DNA from: Kiloniellaceae bacterium
GTDB lineage: Bacteria; Pseudomonadota; Alphaproteobacteria; Kiloniellales; Kiloniellaceae
Direction of reading: 5' to 3'
DNA: 10,631 bases
Assembly (NCBI GenBank): GCA_028280915.1
Contig: JANQKX010000023.1
Coordinates: 1-10,631, forward strand
Shown: positions 1 through 6,815 of the stretch, piece after piece
How positions within the stretch are numbered: position 1 is the stretch's first letter
Layout of the letters: every line of letters begins with the position of its first letter
Notes under the pieces: generated by a model
The model's input: the letters and a program-made list of their open reading frames with translations, nothing else
Database searches by the model: none
What the model was told of the DNA's origin: nothing
Translations under genes and position numbers: made by a program

Positions 1-504
1 GCCTCCGCGGTGCTCGCCGGACTTACCCTTTCGGGCTTGCCCACCGACCGGTTTTTGTTCGCCGGTTTTTTGCCGCCCAAGCAGACCGCCCGCCGGAAAG
101 CCATCGCCGAGCTGGCCGGGATTCCGGCCTCCCTGGTTTTTTACGAGGCCGGCGCCCGGCTGGCGGCCACCCTGGCGGCCCTGGCCGAAGGCCTCGGCCT
201 ACGACAGGGCGCCTTGGCACGGGAGTTGACCAAAAAGTTCGAGGAAGTGCGCCGCGGCCCCTTGCCGGAGCTGGCCGCCCAGGTCCAAACCGATGGCCCG
301 CCCAAGGGGGAGATCGTCATCATCGTCGGCCCGCCGGACGCCGCCGAGGCGCGCTGGAGCGATGCCCAGTTGGACGACGCCCTCGCCCAAGCCCTGGAAA
401 CCGGGAGCACCCGGGACGCGGTGGCGGCGATCACGCAAGCCAGCGGCCGGCCCAAGCGGGAGGTCTATGCCCGCGCCCTGGCCCTGCAAGAACCCGGTGA
501 TTGA
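1..504 (+). CDS. rsmI: 16S rRNA 2'-O-methyltransferase RsmI, C-terminal part (5' truncated by window)
   Basis: This is the last 167 residues of RsmI, the SAM-dependent enzyme that 2'-O-methylates C1402 in the 16S rRNA decoding centre (known for the family). The frame is open from base 1, so the start lies upstream. Visible family landmarks are the GLPTDRFLFAGFLP stretch near the left edge, LVFYEAGARL about 40 residues later (the family usually has a YE-x-PHRL-like motif here) and GEIVIIVGPP. The C-terminal helical module (GSTRDAVAAI, then GRPKREVYARAL) is typical of RsmI and separates it from other tetrapyrrole-methylase-fold enzymes such as CobA or CbiF. The N-terminal SAM-binding glycine motifs are outside the window. 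The stop is 30 nt before yraN, in the same frame, which suggests co-transcription. An rsmI-yraN pairing is common in proteobacteria. Confidence 0.93.
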   Translation, partial: ASAVLAGLTLSGLPTDRFLFAGFLPPKQTARRKAIAELAGIPASLVFYEAGARLAATLAALAEGLGLRQGALARELTKKFEEVRRGPLPELAAQVQTDGPPKGEIVIIVGPPDAAEARWSDAQLDDALAQALETGSTRDAVAAITQASGRPKREVYARALALQEPGD

Positions 505-534
505 CCGCTTCTTCGCCATGACGGGGTCCGCCAC

Positions 535-924
535 ATGACGGTACGCAAGGATGAGACGGAAAAATCCGCAAAGCGGGTGCGGTCCTACCACCGTGGCCGC
601 CGCGCCGAATGGCAGGCCATTTGGTGGCTGCGCCTCAAGGGCTATCGCATCGTCGCGCGGAATTTCAAGGTGCCCGTAGGCGAGATCGATCTGGTCGCCC
701 GTCGCGGCCGCACTCTTGCCATGATCGAGGTGAAATCCCGCGGCGATCTGGAATCGGCCGCCGGGTCCATCAGCCCCCGGCAGCAAAACCGCATCGTGCG
801 GGCCAGCGCGGTCTTTTTGCAGCGCCGTCCCGAATTCGCGGACTTTACGGTACGCTTTGACGCCCTCTTGCTGAGCCCGGGGCGCTTGCCGCGCCATCTG
901 ACCAATGCCTGGATTCAGAATTAA
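535..924 (+). CDS. yraN: YraN family (UPF0102) nuclease-fold protein
   Basis: A 129-residue protein of the YraN/UPF0102 family. It has a restriction-endonuclease-like fold, but its biochemical role is poorly defined. The hallmark acidic and lysine residues are present: E25 in GRRAEWQA, G49-E50-I51-D52 in VGEIDLVARR, and E65-V66-K67 in MIEVKSRG. Together these form the PD-(D/E)xK-like site, so the nuclease centre looks intact. RFDALLL near the C-terminus is also typical. The N-terminus is basic (VRKDETEKSAKRVR), which would suit nucleic-acid contact (inference). ATG 535 is the only ATG, GTG or TTG start between the upstream in-frame stop at 502-504 and the conserved region. The ribosome-binding site is weak (a GGGG run at 523), so translation may depend on rsmI. 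The size matches the family (about 115-130 residues). Confidence 0.9.
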   Translation: MTVRKDETEKSAKRVRSYHRGRRAEWQAIWWLRLKGYRIVARNFKVPVGEIDLVARRGRTLAMIEVKSRGDLESAAGSISPRQQNRIVRASAVFLQRRPEFADFTVRFDALLLSPGRLPRHLTNAWIQN

Positions 925-1009
925 TTAACCAAGTTCGTCCTGATAATGGGACGCTTCAAGCGTTCATTTCGAAACGCACAACAACACTTTACTTTCTTGG
1001 GGGAGAAAG

Positions 1010-1621
1010 TTGCCGCGTCAATCTCCTTGGGCCGGTGTCGTGCTCGGCGCCGTCGGCATCACCATTCTCATGTCCGGCTGCACGCCCATCGGGGCGGCGA
1101 TCGGCGCCGGCGCCATGACGGCCACCGCCAGCCAGCAGGAAAAGGGTTTCGATCACGTGGTGAGCGATTCCCAGATCCGCCTGGAGATCAATCACCTGTG
1201 GTTTCAGTCCAGCGAAAAAGTGCTGATGGAAGTGGGCTTGGAAGTGCAAGAAGGCCGGGTCTTGCTGACCGGCCTGGTGGAGGACCCGGAAATCCGCTCC
1301 AAGGCCGTGGCCCTTGCCTGGCAGGCCGACGGCGTCAAAGAGGTCATCAACGAGATCGAGGTGGGCGATGACGAGACGACCAGCGATCTCGCCCATGATT
1401 TTTGGATCACCACCCAGCTCAACACGGCCATTCTACTAGACCAAAAGGTCAGTTCGATTGACTACTCGGTGGATACCGTAGACCAAGTGGTATATCTGAT
1501 GGGCGTGGCCCGCAGCCAAGCGGAGCTGGAGCGGGTGATCGGACATGCAAAATCCATTTCCTACGTGCGGCGCGTGGTGAGTCATGTCAGGGTAAAGGCT
1601 GCGCCCCAACCCGCTTCTTGA
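1010..1621 (+). CDS. Dual BON-domain lipoprotein, DolP (YraP)-like
   Basis: A 203-residue predicted lipoprotein. The N-terminus has one arginine (MPRQ), a hydrophobic stretch at residues 8-21 and a lipobox ending in MSGC, so Cys24 would be lipidated after signal peptidase II cleavage. Two BON domains follow, roughly residues 50-118 (ending VKEVINEIEV) and 130-196 (ending VRRVVSHVRV). Each carries the beta pattern around a GxV/YLxG element (GRVLLTGLV and VVYLMGVAR). BON proteins bind phospholipid. E. coli DolP has the same architecture and lies in the same cluster as rsmI and yraN, so a role in outer-membrane integrity is the best inference. The start is TTG 1010: no ATG or GTG occurs in frame between the upstream stop at 944-946 and this codon, and a GGGGGAGA Shine-Dalgarno lies at 999-1006 with short spacing. 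Starting later would remove the signal peptide. Confidence 0.85.
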   Translation: MPRQSPWAGVVLGAVGITILMSGCTPIGAAIGAGAMTATASQQEKGFDHVVSDSQIRLEINHLWFQSSEKVLMEVGLEVQEGRVLLTGLVEDPEIRSKAVALAWQADGVKEVINEIEVGDDETTSDLAHDFWITTQLNTAILLDQKVSSIDYSVDTVDQVVYLMGVARSQAELERVIGHAKSISYVRRVVSHVRVKAAPQPAS

Positions 1622-1670
1622 ACGGAATCCAGTCGAGCAAAATCGGGCATGGGGTCGGCCGACAACGGCA

Positions 1671-1676
1671 GGGGAG
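1671..1676 (+). promoter_or_regulatory. Ribosome binding site of the SirB1-family gene
   Basis: GGGGAG lies 9 nt before GTG 1686. It supports this GTG as the start in the absence of an in-frame ATG. The ATG at 1649 nearby is in another frame. Confidence 0.6.
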
Positions 1677-1685
1677 ATCCGCCCG

Positions 1686-2555
1686 GTGACAAGCAAAACC
1701 GGCATCCTGGAGCGTCCGGAGCTGGAACGCCGGCTCCAGGACCTGGGCCAAGAGGACGAGGAACGCCTGGGCATCGGAGAGGCGGCCCTGCTCCTGGGCG
1801 CCTGGGACCGCCCAAGGGTGCCCCTGGCCCGCTACCAGGAGCATCTGGATCAACTCGGCCAGGCTGCGGAAGCCGCCCTCACCCCCCTGGCGTCGGACGC
1901 CACAGCCCACTCCCGCCTCATGGCCCTTACCAGGGTGATTTGCGAGGATTTCGGCTATCAGGGCGACGAGCGCACTTACGATGATCTGCAAAACGCCAAC
2001 CTGTTGCGGGTGATCGACCGGCGCAAGGGTTTGCCCGTGGCTTTGGGTATCCTCTACCTGCACATCTCCCAGCAGGTTGGCCCGCGGCAAGGCTGGCGCA
2101 TCGTGGGGCTTAACTTCCCCGGCCATTTTGTCCTGCGCCTGGAAACCGCCGGGGCGCGCCTGGTGTTCGATCCCTTCCGCGCCGGCACCACCTATGACGC
2201 CAGCGGCCTGCGACAGCTGTTGAAGGCCTTCGCCGGCCCTGAGGCGGAGCTGCACGGCCACTACACGGAACCAGTGACCAGCCGGGACACCTTGATCCGG
2301 CTGCAGAACAACATCAAGACCCGCCGAATCCAGCACAACGACATCCCCGGTGCCTTGGACAGTCTGCATACCATGCGACTACTAGCCCCCGAGCGGGCCG
2401 GCTTCATCTACGAGACCGCCATCCTGGAGGCCCAGCAAGGCAACATCATGGCCGCGATACAGGCGCTGGAGGCCTTTTTGCGCCAAAACGACAATCAGCA
2501 AGCCCAGCATCAGGCCGCCCGCCTATTGCAAGAGCTGAAATCCCAGCTTAACTAA
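1686..2555 (+). CDS. SirB1 family protein (transglutaminase-like domain plus TPR region)
   Basis: A 289-residue protein of the SirB1 family. The diagnostic core is clear: NLLRVIDRRKGLPVALGILYL (residues 105-125), GLNFPGHFVLR (141-151) and VFDPF (160-164). These mark the transglutaminase-like domain of this family. The position that is Cys in true transglutaminases lies in GLPVAL and is not Cys here, so I do not expect thiol catalysis (inference). Residues about 212-285 are helical with TPR-like spacing (NDIPGALDSLHTMRLLAPE, then QGNIMAAIQALEAFL), which suggests a protein-binding surface. No signal peptide is seen, so it is probably cytoplasmic. The start GTG 1686 has a GGGGAG Shine-Dalgarno 9 nt upstream. 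It lies 64 nt after the BON gene and 35 nt before gshB, apparently in one operon. The function of the family is not established; its link to gshB here is positional only. Confidence 0.85.
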   Translation: MTSKTGILERPELERRLQDLGQEDEERLGIGEAALLLGAWDRPRVPLARYQEHLDQLGQAAEAALTPLASDATAHSRLMALTRVICEDFGYQGDERTYDDLQNANLLRVIDRRKGLPVALGILYLHISQQVGPRQGWRIVGLNFPGHFVLRLETAGARLVFDPFRAGTTYDASGLRQLLKAFAGPEAELHGHYTEPVTSRDTLIRLQNNIKTRRIQHNDIPGALDSLHTMRLLAPERAGFIYETAILEAQQGNIMAAIQALEAFLRQNDNQQAQHQAARLLQELKSQLN

Positions 2556-2578
2556 CGGGGCATTTGCGGCATCCCTTC

Positions 2579-2584
2579 GGGAGA
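2579..2584 (+). promoter_or_regulatory. Ribosome binding site deciding the gshB start
   Basis: GGGAGA lies 6 nt before ATG 2591. An in-frame TTG at 2564 would add nine residues but lacks a comparable site. The family N-terminus (SLSVAIQMDPV) begins directly after the ATG, so 2591 is preferred. Confidence 0.7.
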
Positions 2585-2590
2585 GAGTTC

Positions 2591-3529
2591 ATGAGCCTAT
2601 CGGTCGCCATCCAGATGGACCCGGTCAGCACCATCGATATCAACGGCGACAGTTCCTTTGTCCTGGGCCTGGAAGCCCAGGCCCGCGGCCACCGCCTCTA
2701 TCATTATTTGCCCCAGGACCTGTGCTATCAGGACGGTCGGGTTTATGCCCGCATGCGTCCGGTGGAGTTTCGCCGCGAGGCGGGAAATCACGCCACCCTG
2801 GGCGAGGCGCGTTTGGCCGACCTGAGCGATATGGACGTGGTGCTCATGCGTCAGGATCCGCCCTTTGACATGTCCTACATCACCGCCACTCATTTGCTGG
2901 AGCTGGTCCATCCCAAGACCCTGGTGGTGAACGATCCAGCCGCCGTGCGCAACGCGCCGGAAAAGCTCTTCGGCAACCGCTTTCCCAGCCTGATGCCGCC
3001 GACCCTGATTACCCGCGACCGGCGGGAGGTCCTCGCCTTCCGGGAAAAGCATCAGGACCTGATCATCAAGCCCCTGTTCGGCAACGGGGGCGCCGGGATC
3101 TTCCACATCAAGCCGGACGACGAGAACCTCAATGCGCTCTTGGAAATGTTTTCCGGGCTCTATCGGGAGCCGATCATCGTGCAGAAGTACCTGCCCGCCG
3201 TGCGGGCCGGGGACAAGCGCATCATCCTGGTGGACGGCGAGGCGGTGGGCGCCACCAATCGGGTCCCGGCCCCCGGCGAGGCCCGCTCCAACATGCACGT
3301 GGGCGGCAAACCCCATGCCTCCGGCCTGGACGAAAGGGATCGGGAAATCTGCGAGACCCTCGGGCCCATCCTGAAAGAACAGGGCCTGATCTTCGTGGGG
3401 ATCGACGTGATCGGCGGCTATCTGACCGAAATCAACGTCACCTCGCCCACCGGCATCCAAGAAATCAACCGTTTCGACGGCGTTTGCCTGGAAGCCACCA
3501 TCTGGGACGCCATCGAGACCCGACTGTAG
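2591..3529 (+). CDS. gshB: Glutathione synthetase
   Basis: A 312-residue ATP-grasp ligase that joins gamma-glutamylcysteine and glycine with ATP hydrolysis, the second step of glutathione synthesis, in the cytoplasm. The N-terminal substrate domain starts with VAIQMDPVSTIDINGDSSF and contains MRQDPPFDMSYITATHLLE (residues 86-104). The ATP-grasp lysine is K160 in LIIKPL, followed by the glycine-rich loop GNGGAG (164-169). The C-terminal metal-binding signature EINVTSPTG (from E280, with N282) and IQEINRFDG (289-297) is essentially invariant in GshB. The length matches the family (about 310-320). The start at 2591 is supported by a strong ribosome-binding site and the alignment of the N-terminus. 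It follows the SirB1-family gene by 35 nt and is probably the last gene before two terminator-like hairpins. gshA is not in the window. No defects are seen. Confidence 0.97.
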   Translation: MSLSVAIQMDPVSTIDINGDSSFVLGLEAQARGHRLYHYLPQDLCYQDGRVYARMRPVEFRREAGNHATLGEARLADLSDMDVVLMRQDPPFDMSYITATHLLELVHPKTLVVNDPAAVRNAPEKLFGNRFPSLMPPTLITRDRREVLAFREKHQDLIIKPLFGNGGAGIFHIKPDDENLNALLEMFSGLYREPIIVQKYLPAVRAGDKRIILVDGEAVGATNRVPAPGEARSNMHVGGKPHASGLDERDREICETLGPILKEQGLIFVGIDVIGGYLTEINVTSPTGIQEINRFDGVCLEATIWDAIETRL

Positions 3530-3590
3530 CCGCGCGCGCCCCTTTTTGCCCATTATCGCCCGCTGCCGCCGCGCCAAAATCACCCCACGA

Positions 3591-3611
3591 AAAGCAAGCG
3601 AAGCTTGTTTT
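3591..3611 (+). terminator. Hairpin after gshB, possible terminator (first of two)
   Basis: AAAGCAAGC (3591-3599) pairs with GCTTGTTTT (3603-3611) across a GAA triloop, giving a 9-bp stem with one G-T pair. It lies 61 nt after the gshB stop. The T run is part of the stem, and no long T tract follows on the + strand, so it is a weak intrinsic terminator. On the - strand the same hairpin ends in a T run, so it may act in both directions. Confidence 0.45.
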
Positions 3612-3648
3612 GCTGGTCAAAACCGGCGTCGCCGCCTAGATTGAGCGG

Positions 3649-3685
3649 CCAATCTTGCCTACAACCCTATGCAAGGTTGGTTTTT
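3649..3685 (+). terminator. Hairpin with T run between gshB and comM, possible terminator (second of two)
   Basis: CCAATCTTGC (3649-3658) pairs with GCAAGGTTGG (3671-3680), a 10-bp stem with one G-T pair and a 12-nt loop. TTTTT follows directly at 3681-3685. This is the classical layout of an intrinsic terminator, although the loop is long and the stem is only about half GC. It sits 30 nt before the comM start, so it could end gshB transcription or form part of the comM leader. Confidence 0.5.
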
Positions 3686-3715
3686 GGCTTCACGGTCGGG
3701 ACGGGCGGCACGGGG

Positions 3716-5242
3716 ATGGTCACGCGGGTCAAGACGGTCGCCTTTCAAGGCGTGGAGGTGGTGGATGTGGACGTGCAGGTCCACATGGGCAGCGGCCTGC
3801 CCGCCTTCACGGTGGTTGGCCTGCCCGACAAGGCGGTGGCGGAAAGCCGGGAGCGGGTGAAATCGGCCCTGGAATCCCTGGGACTGGGCCTGCCGCCCAA
3901 GCGCATCACCATCAACCTGGCACCGGCGGACCTTTTGAAGGAAGGCAGCCATTTCGATTTACCAATTGCCTTGGGCCTGCTGGCGGCCATGGGCGCCCTG
4001 CCCGGCGACGAGGTGGAACGCTACCTGGCGTTTGGCGAGCTGGCCCTGGACGGGTGCCTCACGCCCTCGGCCGGGGTGTTGCTGACCGCCCTCCACGCCT
4101 CGGCCCAGGAGATCGGCCTGATCTGCCCGGCGCCCCAAGGGGGTGAAGCTGCCTGGGCCCAGGGCATCGAGATCCTGGCGCCGCCCACCCTCTTGTCCCT
4201 GATCAACCATTTCAAGGGCAGCCAGGTTCTCACCCCGCCGGAGCCGGCTTTGGCGGAAAGCGGCCCCAGCGGGCCGGACCTGAAGGACATCAAGGGCCAG
4301 GAAAGCGCCAAGCGGGCCCTGGAAGTGGCCGCCGCCGGGGGCCATAACCTTTTGATGATCGGCCCGCCCGGCGCCGGTAAGTCCATGCTGGCCGCCCGCC
4401 TGCCCGGCATCCTGCCGCCCCTGGAGCCGGCGGAGGCCTTGGAGGTTTCCATGATTCACTCCGTGGCCGGCGCCTTGGAAGGGGGCCGGCTGCTGCGGCA
4501 GCGGCCCTATCGGGCGCCCCACCATTCCGCTTCCCTGCCCGCCTTGGTGGGCGGGGGCTTGCGCGCCCGGCCGGGGGAGATTTCCCTCGCCCACATGGGG
4601 GTTTTGTTCCTGGATGAACTGCCCGAGTTCAACCGCTCCACCCTAGAAGCCTTGCGCCAGCCCTTGGAAACGGGCCAGGTGGCCGTGGCCCGGGCCAACG
4701 CCCACGTAACCTATCCGGCCCGGGTGCAGCTGATCGCGGCCATGAACCCCTGCCGCTGCGGCTATCTGGACGACCCGGCCCAGGCCTGCAGCCGGGCCCC
4801 GCGCTGCGCCCAGGACTATCAGTCGAAGATCTCCGGGCCCCTTTACGACCGCATCGACCTGCAGATCGAGGTGCCGGCGGTGCAAGCCAGCGACCTCACC
4901 CTGCCGCCCCCGGCGGAGGGCTCGGCGGAGGTGGCCGCCCGTGTGGCCCGGGCCCGGGCCCTCCAGCAATCCCGGTATCAGGCGGTGACCGCCGTGCCAA
5001 AGCCGCGATGTAACGCCGAGGCGGACGGGCAGCTTTTGGAAGAGGTGGCCGCGCCCGACCAGGACGGCCGGGACCTGCTCACCACGGCGGCGGAAAAGAT
5101 GAAGCTCAGCGCCCGCGCCTATCACCGGGTGCTCAGGGTCGCCCGCACCATCGCCGACCTGCAGGCCGTCCCGAACGTCACCCGCCTGCACATCGCCGAG
5201 GCCTTAAGTTTCCGTCGCCTGACCCCCGGCCGGCTCGGCTGA
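3716..5242 (+). CDS. comM: ComM/YifB family AAA+ ATPase (Mg chelatase-like helicase)
   Basis: A 508-residue member of the YifB/ComM family. The characterised ComM of naturally competent bacteria is a hexameric helicase that promotes branch migration during recombination of incoming DNA; in other bacteria the role is less clear. The N-terminal ChlI-like domain starts MVTRVKTVAFQGVEVVDVDVQV and includes GLPDKAVAESRERVKSAL. The AAA+ core has Walker A GPPGAGKS (residues 216-223) and Walker B VLFLDE (296-301). The cysteines C346, C348, C358 and C364 follow, then ISGPLYDRIDL, the cysteine-rich and sensor region typical of the family. The C-terminal Mg-chelatase domain ends near RLTPGRLG. ATG 3716 matches the family N-terminus. 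An in-frame ATG at 3605 would add 37 unrelated residues and read through the hairpin at 3649-3685. No good Shine-Dalgarno is seen. The length matches E. coli YifB (about 506). The stop is 6 nt from that of the opposing HIT gene. Confidence 0.94.
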   Translation: MVTRVKTVAFQGVEVVDVDVQVHMGSGLPAFTVVGLPDKAVAESRERVKSALESLGLGLPPKRITINLAPADLLKEGSHFDLPIALGLLAAMGALPGDEVERYLAFGELALDGCLTPSAGVLLTALHASAQEIGLICPAPQGGEAAWAQGIEILAPPTLLSLINHFKGSQVLTPPEPALAESGPSGPDLKDIKGQESAKRALEVAAAGGHNLLMIGPPGAGKSMLAARLPGILPPLEPAEALEVSMIHSVAGALEGGRLLRQRPYRAPHHSASLPALVGGGLRARPGEISLAHMGVLFLDELPEFNRSTLEALRQPLETGQVAVARANAHVTYPARVQLIAAMNPCRCGYLDDPAQACSRAPRCAQDYQSKISGPLYDRIDLQIEVPAVQASDLTLPPPAEGSAEVAARVARARALQQSRYQAVTAVPKPRCNAEADGQLLEEVAAPDQDGRDLLTTAAEKMKLSARAYHRVLRVARTIADLQAVPNVTRLHIAEALSFRRLTPGRLG

Positions 5243-5248
5243 TTCTGC

Positions 5249-5620
5249 TCAGCCAGGCACCTTGATCATGCGGCCCAGGGGCTGGCCGCCGAAGAGGTGC
5301 AGGTGAAAGTGGGGCACTTCCTGATTGGCGTTGACGCCGTGATTGGCTAAGGCGCGATAGCCCTCTCCGGCGATGCCCAGATCCCGGGCGATCTTGCCGG
5401 CGGCCCGGAAAAACCCGGCCAGTTCCGCGTCGCTGGCCTCCTGGGAAAAATCGTCGAAGGAGATATAAGCCCCCTTGGGAATCACCAGGACATGAACCTT
5501 GGATTGGGGCTGAATGTCGTGAAAGGCCAGTACAAATTCATCCTCGTAGACCTTGTTACAGGGGATTTCACCCCGCAGGATCTTGGCGAAGATGTTTTGA
5601 TCGTCATAGGCGCTCGACAT
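5249..5620 (-). CDS. HIT family nucleotide hydrolase (HinT-like)
   Basis: A 123-residue histidine-triad protein. The signature H-x-H-x-H is VPHFHLHLFGG with H104, H106 and H108; H106 is the expected catalytic nucleophile by position. The N-terminus (NIFAKILRGEIPCNKVYEDE) and HVLVIPK at 43-49 are typical of the HinT branch, whose members hydrolyse purine nucleoside phosphoramidates and acyl-nucleotides. ATG at 5620 has a GAGGGG ribosome-binding site (complement of 5628-5633) 7 nt upstream. The frame stays open far upstream across hisE, but that stretch shows no HIT homology. It is the last gene of the his operon, 47 nt after hisE. From memory, a HIT-like ORF is also described 3' of hisE in Azospirillum brasilense. 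A direct role in histidine synthesis is not established; clearing nucleotide by-products is speculation. Confidence 0.93.
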   Translation of the reverse strand: MSSAYDDQNIFAKILRGEIPCNKVYEDEFVLAFHDIQPQSKVHVLVIPKGAYISFDDFSQEASDAELAGFFRAAGKIARDLGIAGEGYRALANHGVNANQEVPHFHLHLFGGQPLGRMIKVPG

Positions 5621-5667
5621 GGCTTTACCCCTCGATTGACTGTGTGTTCTAAAACCCCAGAGCCTGG

Positions 5668-6015
5668 TTAGGCGCCGTCGGACTTGCCGCGGGAGGCTTT
5701 CTCCGCCAGGCCGGATACGCCCTTGCGTCCTTCCAAGGCGGCCCAGACCTGTGCCGGCGTCACGCCCCGGGCGGCCCAAAGCACCAAGAGATGATACAGC
5801 AGATCGGCGGATTCCGATGCCAGCTTGTCTACCTCGCCGCCAACCCCTTCGATCACCGTTTCCACCGCTTCCTCGCCTACCTTCTGGGCAATTTTGGGGA
5901 CGCCTTTCTCGAAAAGCTTGGCCGTGTGGGAGGTGCTGGGGTCGCCGTCGCGACGGGACAGGATTGTTTGGAACAGCTCGTCCAGCACCGCACCATTCAA
6001 ATCTTCTTCTCTCAT
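5668..6015 (-). CDS. hisE: Phosphoribosyl-ATP pyrophosphatase
   Basis: A 115-residue HisE that hydrolyses phosphoribosyl-ATP to phosphoribosyl-AMP and pyrophosphate, the second step of histidine synthesis. It belongs to the all-alpha MazG-like NTP pyrophosphatase superfamily. The metal-binding ExxE...ExxD pattern is visible: E48-E49-x-x-E52 in KVGEEAVETVIE and E68-x-x-D71 in SESADLLYHLLVL. It is monofunctional, with no fused HisI cyclohydrolase; hisI is not in the window, so it must lie elsewhere. The ATG overlaps the hisF stop by 4 nt (ATGA, 6012-6015), which suggests translational coupling, and an AAAGGGG stretch just upstream can serve as ribosome-binding site. The C-terminus past about residue 98 is a less conserved tail (GVSGLAEKASRGKSDGA). 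Length is normal for the family. Confidence 0.96.
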   Translation of the reverse strand: MREEDLNGAVLDELFQTILSRRDGDPSTSHTAKLFEKGVPKIAQKVGEEAVETVIEGVGGEVDKLASESADLLYHLLVLWAARGVTPAQVWAALEGRKGVSGLAEKASRGKSDGA

Positions 6016-6815
6016 GGCGCCCCTTTCTCGCCCGGCCCGTCATCGGCCACATCGTGGTTCAAGCGCATGGGCAGGCCGGCGGCCGCCATATGGGCCTTGG
6101 CCTGGGCGATGGAATATTCGCCGAAATGAAAAATCGAAGCGGCCAGAACGGCGGAGGCATGGCCGTCGCGAATGCCCTCGACCAAGTGGTCCAAGGTGCC
6201 CACCCCGCCCGAGGCGATGACCGGGATGTCGACCCCATCGGCGATGGCCCGGGTCAGGGGAAGGTTATAGCCCTGCTTGGTGCCGTCCCGATCCATGGAG
6301 GTGAGCAAGATTTCCCCCGCTCCCAAAGTCGCCATCTTTTGCGCCCAGGCCACCGCGTCGATGCCCGTGGGCTCCCGCCCCCCGTGGGTGAAAAGCTCGA
6401 AGCGGTCCGGTCCCACCGCCTTGGCGTCCAGGGCCACCACGATGCACTGATTGCCGAATTTTTCAGCCGCTTCGCGGACCAGCTCCGGGTTTTTGATGGC
6501 GGCCGTGTTGATGGACACCTTGTCGGCCCCGGCCAGCAAGAGGCGGCGAATGTCCTCCAAACTGCGCACCCCGCCGCCCACGGTCAGGGGCATGAAGCAG
6601 ACCTCCGCCGTGCGGGCCACCACGTCCAGCAAGATGCCACGTTCCTCGTTGCTCGCGGTGATGTCGAGAAAGCAGAGCTCATCGGCCCCGGCGGCGTCAT
6701 AGATCCGCGCCTGTTCCACCGGATCGCCGGCATCGCGCAGGCCCACGAAGTTCACGCCCTTGACCACGCGACCGTTTTTCACGTCCAAGCAGGGGATCAC
6801 CCGGCACTTCAACAT
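6012..6815 (-). CDS. hisF: Imidazole glycerol phosphate synthase, cyclase subunit
   Basis: A 267-residue HisF, the (beta-alpha)8-barrel cyclase subunit of IGP synthase. With ammonia delivered by HisH, it converts PRFAR to imidazole glycerol phosphate and AICAR. The two catalytic aspartates are present: D11 in CRVIPCLDVKNGRVVKG and D130 in CIVVALDAK. The phosphate-binding loops TVGGGVRS (78-85) and VIASGGVG are intact. The start overlaps the end of hisA by 7 nt, and a GAGGA ribosome-binding site lies 8 nt before the ATG (complement of 6824-6828). The stop overlaps hisE by 4 nt. The protein is slightly longer than the usual 250-258 residues because of a C-terminal tail ending NHDVADDGPGEKGAP. 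The tail seems dispensable and leads into the overlap with hisE. The partner hisH lies three genes upstream in the same operon. Confidence 0.97.
   Translation of the reverse strand: MLKCRVIPCLDVKNGRVVKGVNFVGLRDAGDPVEQARIYDAAGADELCFLDITASNEERGILLDVVARTAEVCFMPLTVGGGVRSLEDIRRLLLAGADKVSINTAAIKNPELVREAAEKFGNQCIVVALDAKAVGPDRFELFTHGGREPTGIDAVAWAQKMATLGAGEILLTSMDRDGTKQGYNLPLTRAIADGVDIPVIASGGVGTLDHLVEGIRDGHASAVLAASIFHFGEYSIAQAKAHMAAAGLPMRLNHDVADDGPGEKGAP

Noticed and set aside
942..947. -10-like GATAAT between yraN and the BON gene
   Set aside because: There is no -35 element at a usable distance; TTCAGA at 914-919 is 22 nt away. An internal promoter here is possible but not supported.
946..1371. Open frame on the + strand overlapping the BON gene
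   Set aside because: It is arginine- and histidine-rich out-of-frame translation; the overlapping frame has a lipobox and two BON domains.
1654..1663. 10-nt palindrome GTCGGCCGAC before the SirB1-family gene
   Set aside because: Short GC palindromes are expected by chance at this base composition, and no promoter is visible next to it.
1587..2369. Open frame on the - strand (260 codons) antisense to the SirB1-family gene
   Set aside because: It is a shadow frame with no family motifs; the + strand protein has a clear SirB1 core.
2597..3583. Long open frame on the - strand (328 codons) antisense to gshB
   Set aside because: It lies wholly against a clear gshB, shows no recognisable domain, and is expected from the GC-rich third-codon bias of the real gene.
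3605..3715. Longer comM start adding 37 residues
   Set aside because: The extension is unlike family N-termini and would translate through the hairpin at 3649-3685; MVTRVKTVAFQG fits the family start.
5657..5667. Small hairpin (CCAG/CTGG) after hisE on the - strand, followed by a T run
   Set aside because: A 4-bp stem is too short for a convincing terminator, and the HIT gene follows closely.
5621..6052. Upstream extension of the HIT frame across hisE
   Set aside because: The extra 144 residues are low-complexity, arginine-rich and overlap a well-supported hisE; a good ribosome-binding site precedes the ATG at 5620.
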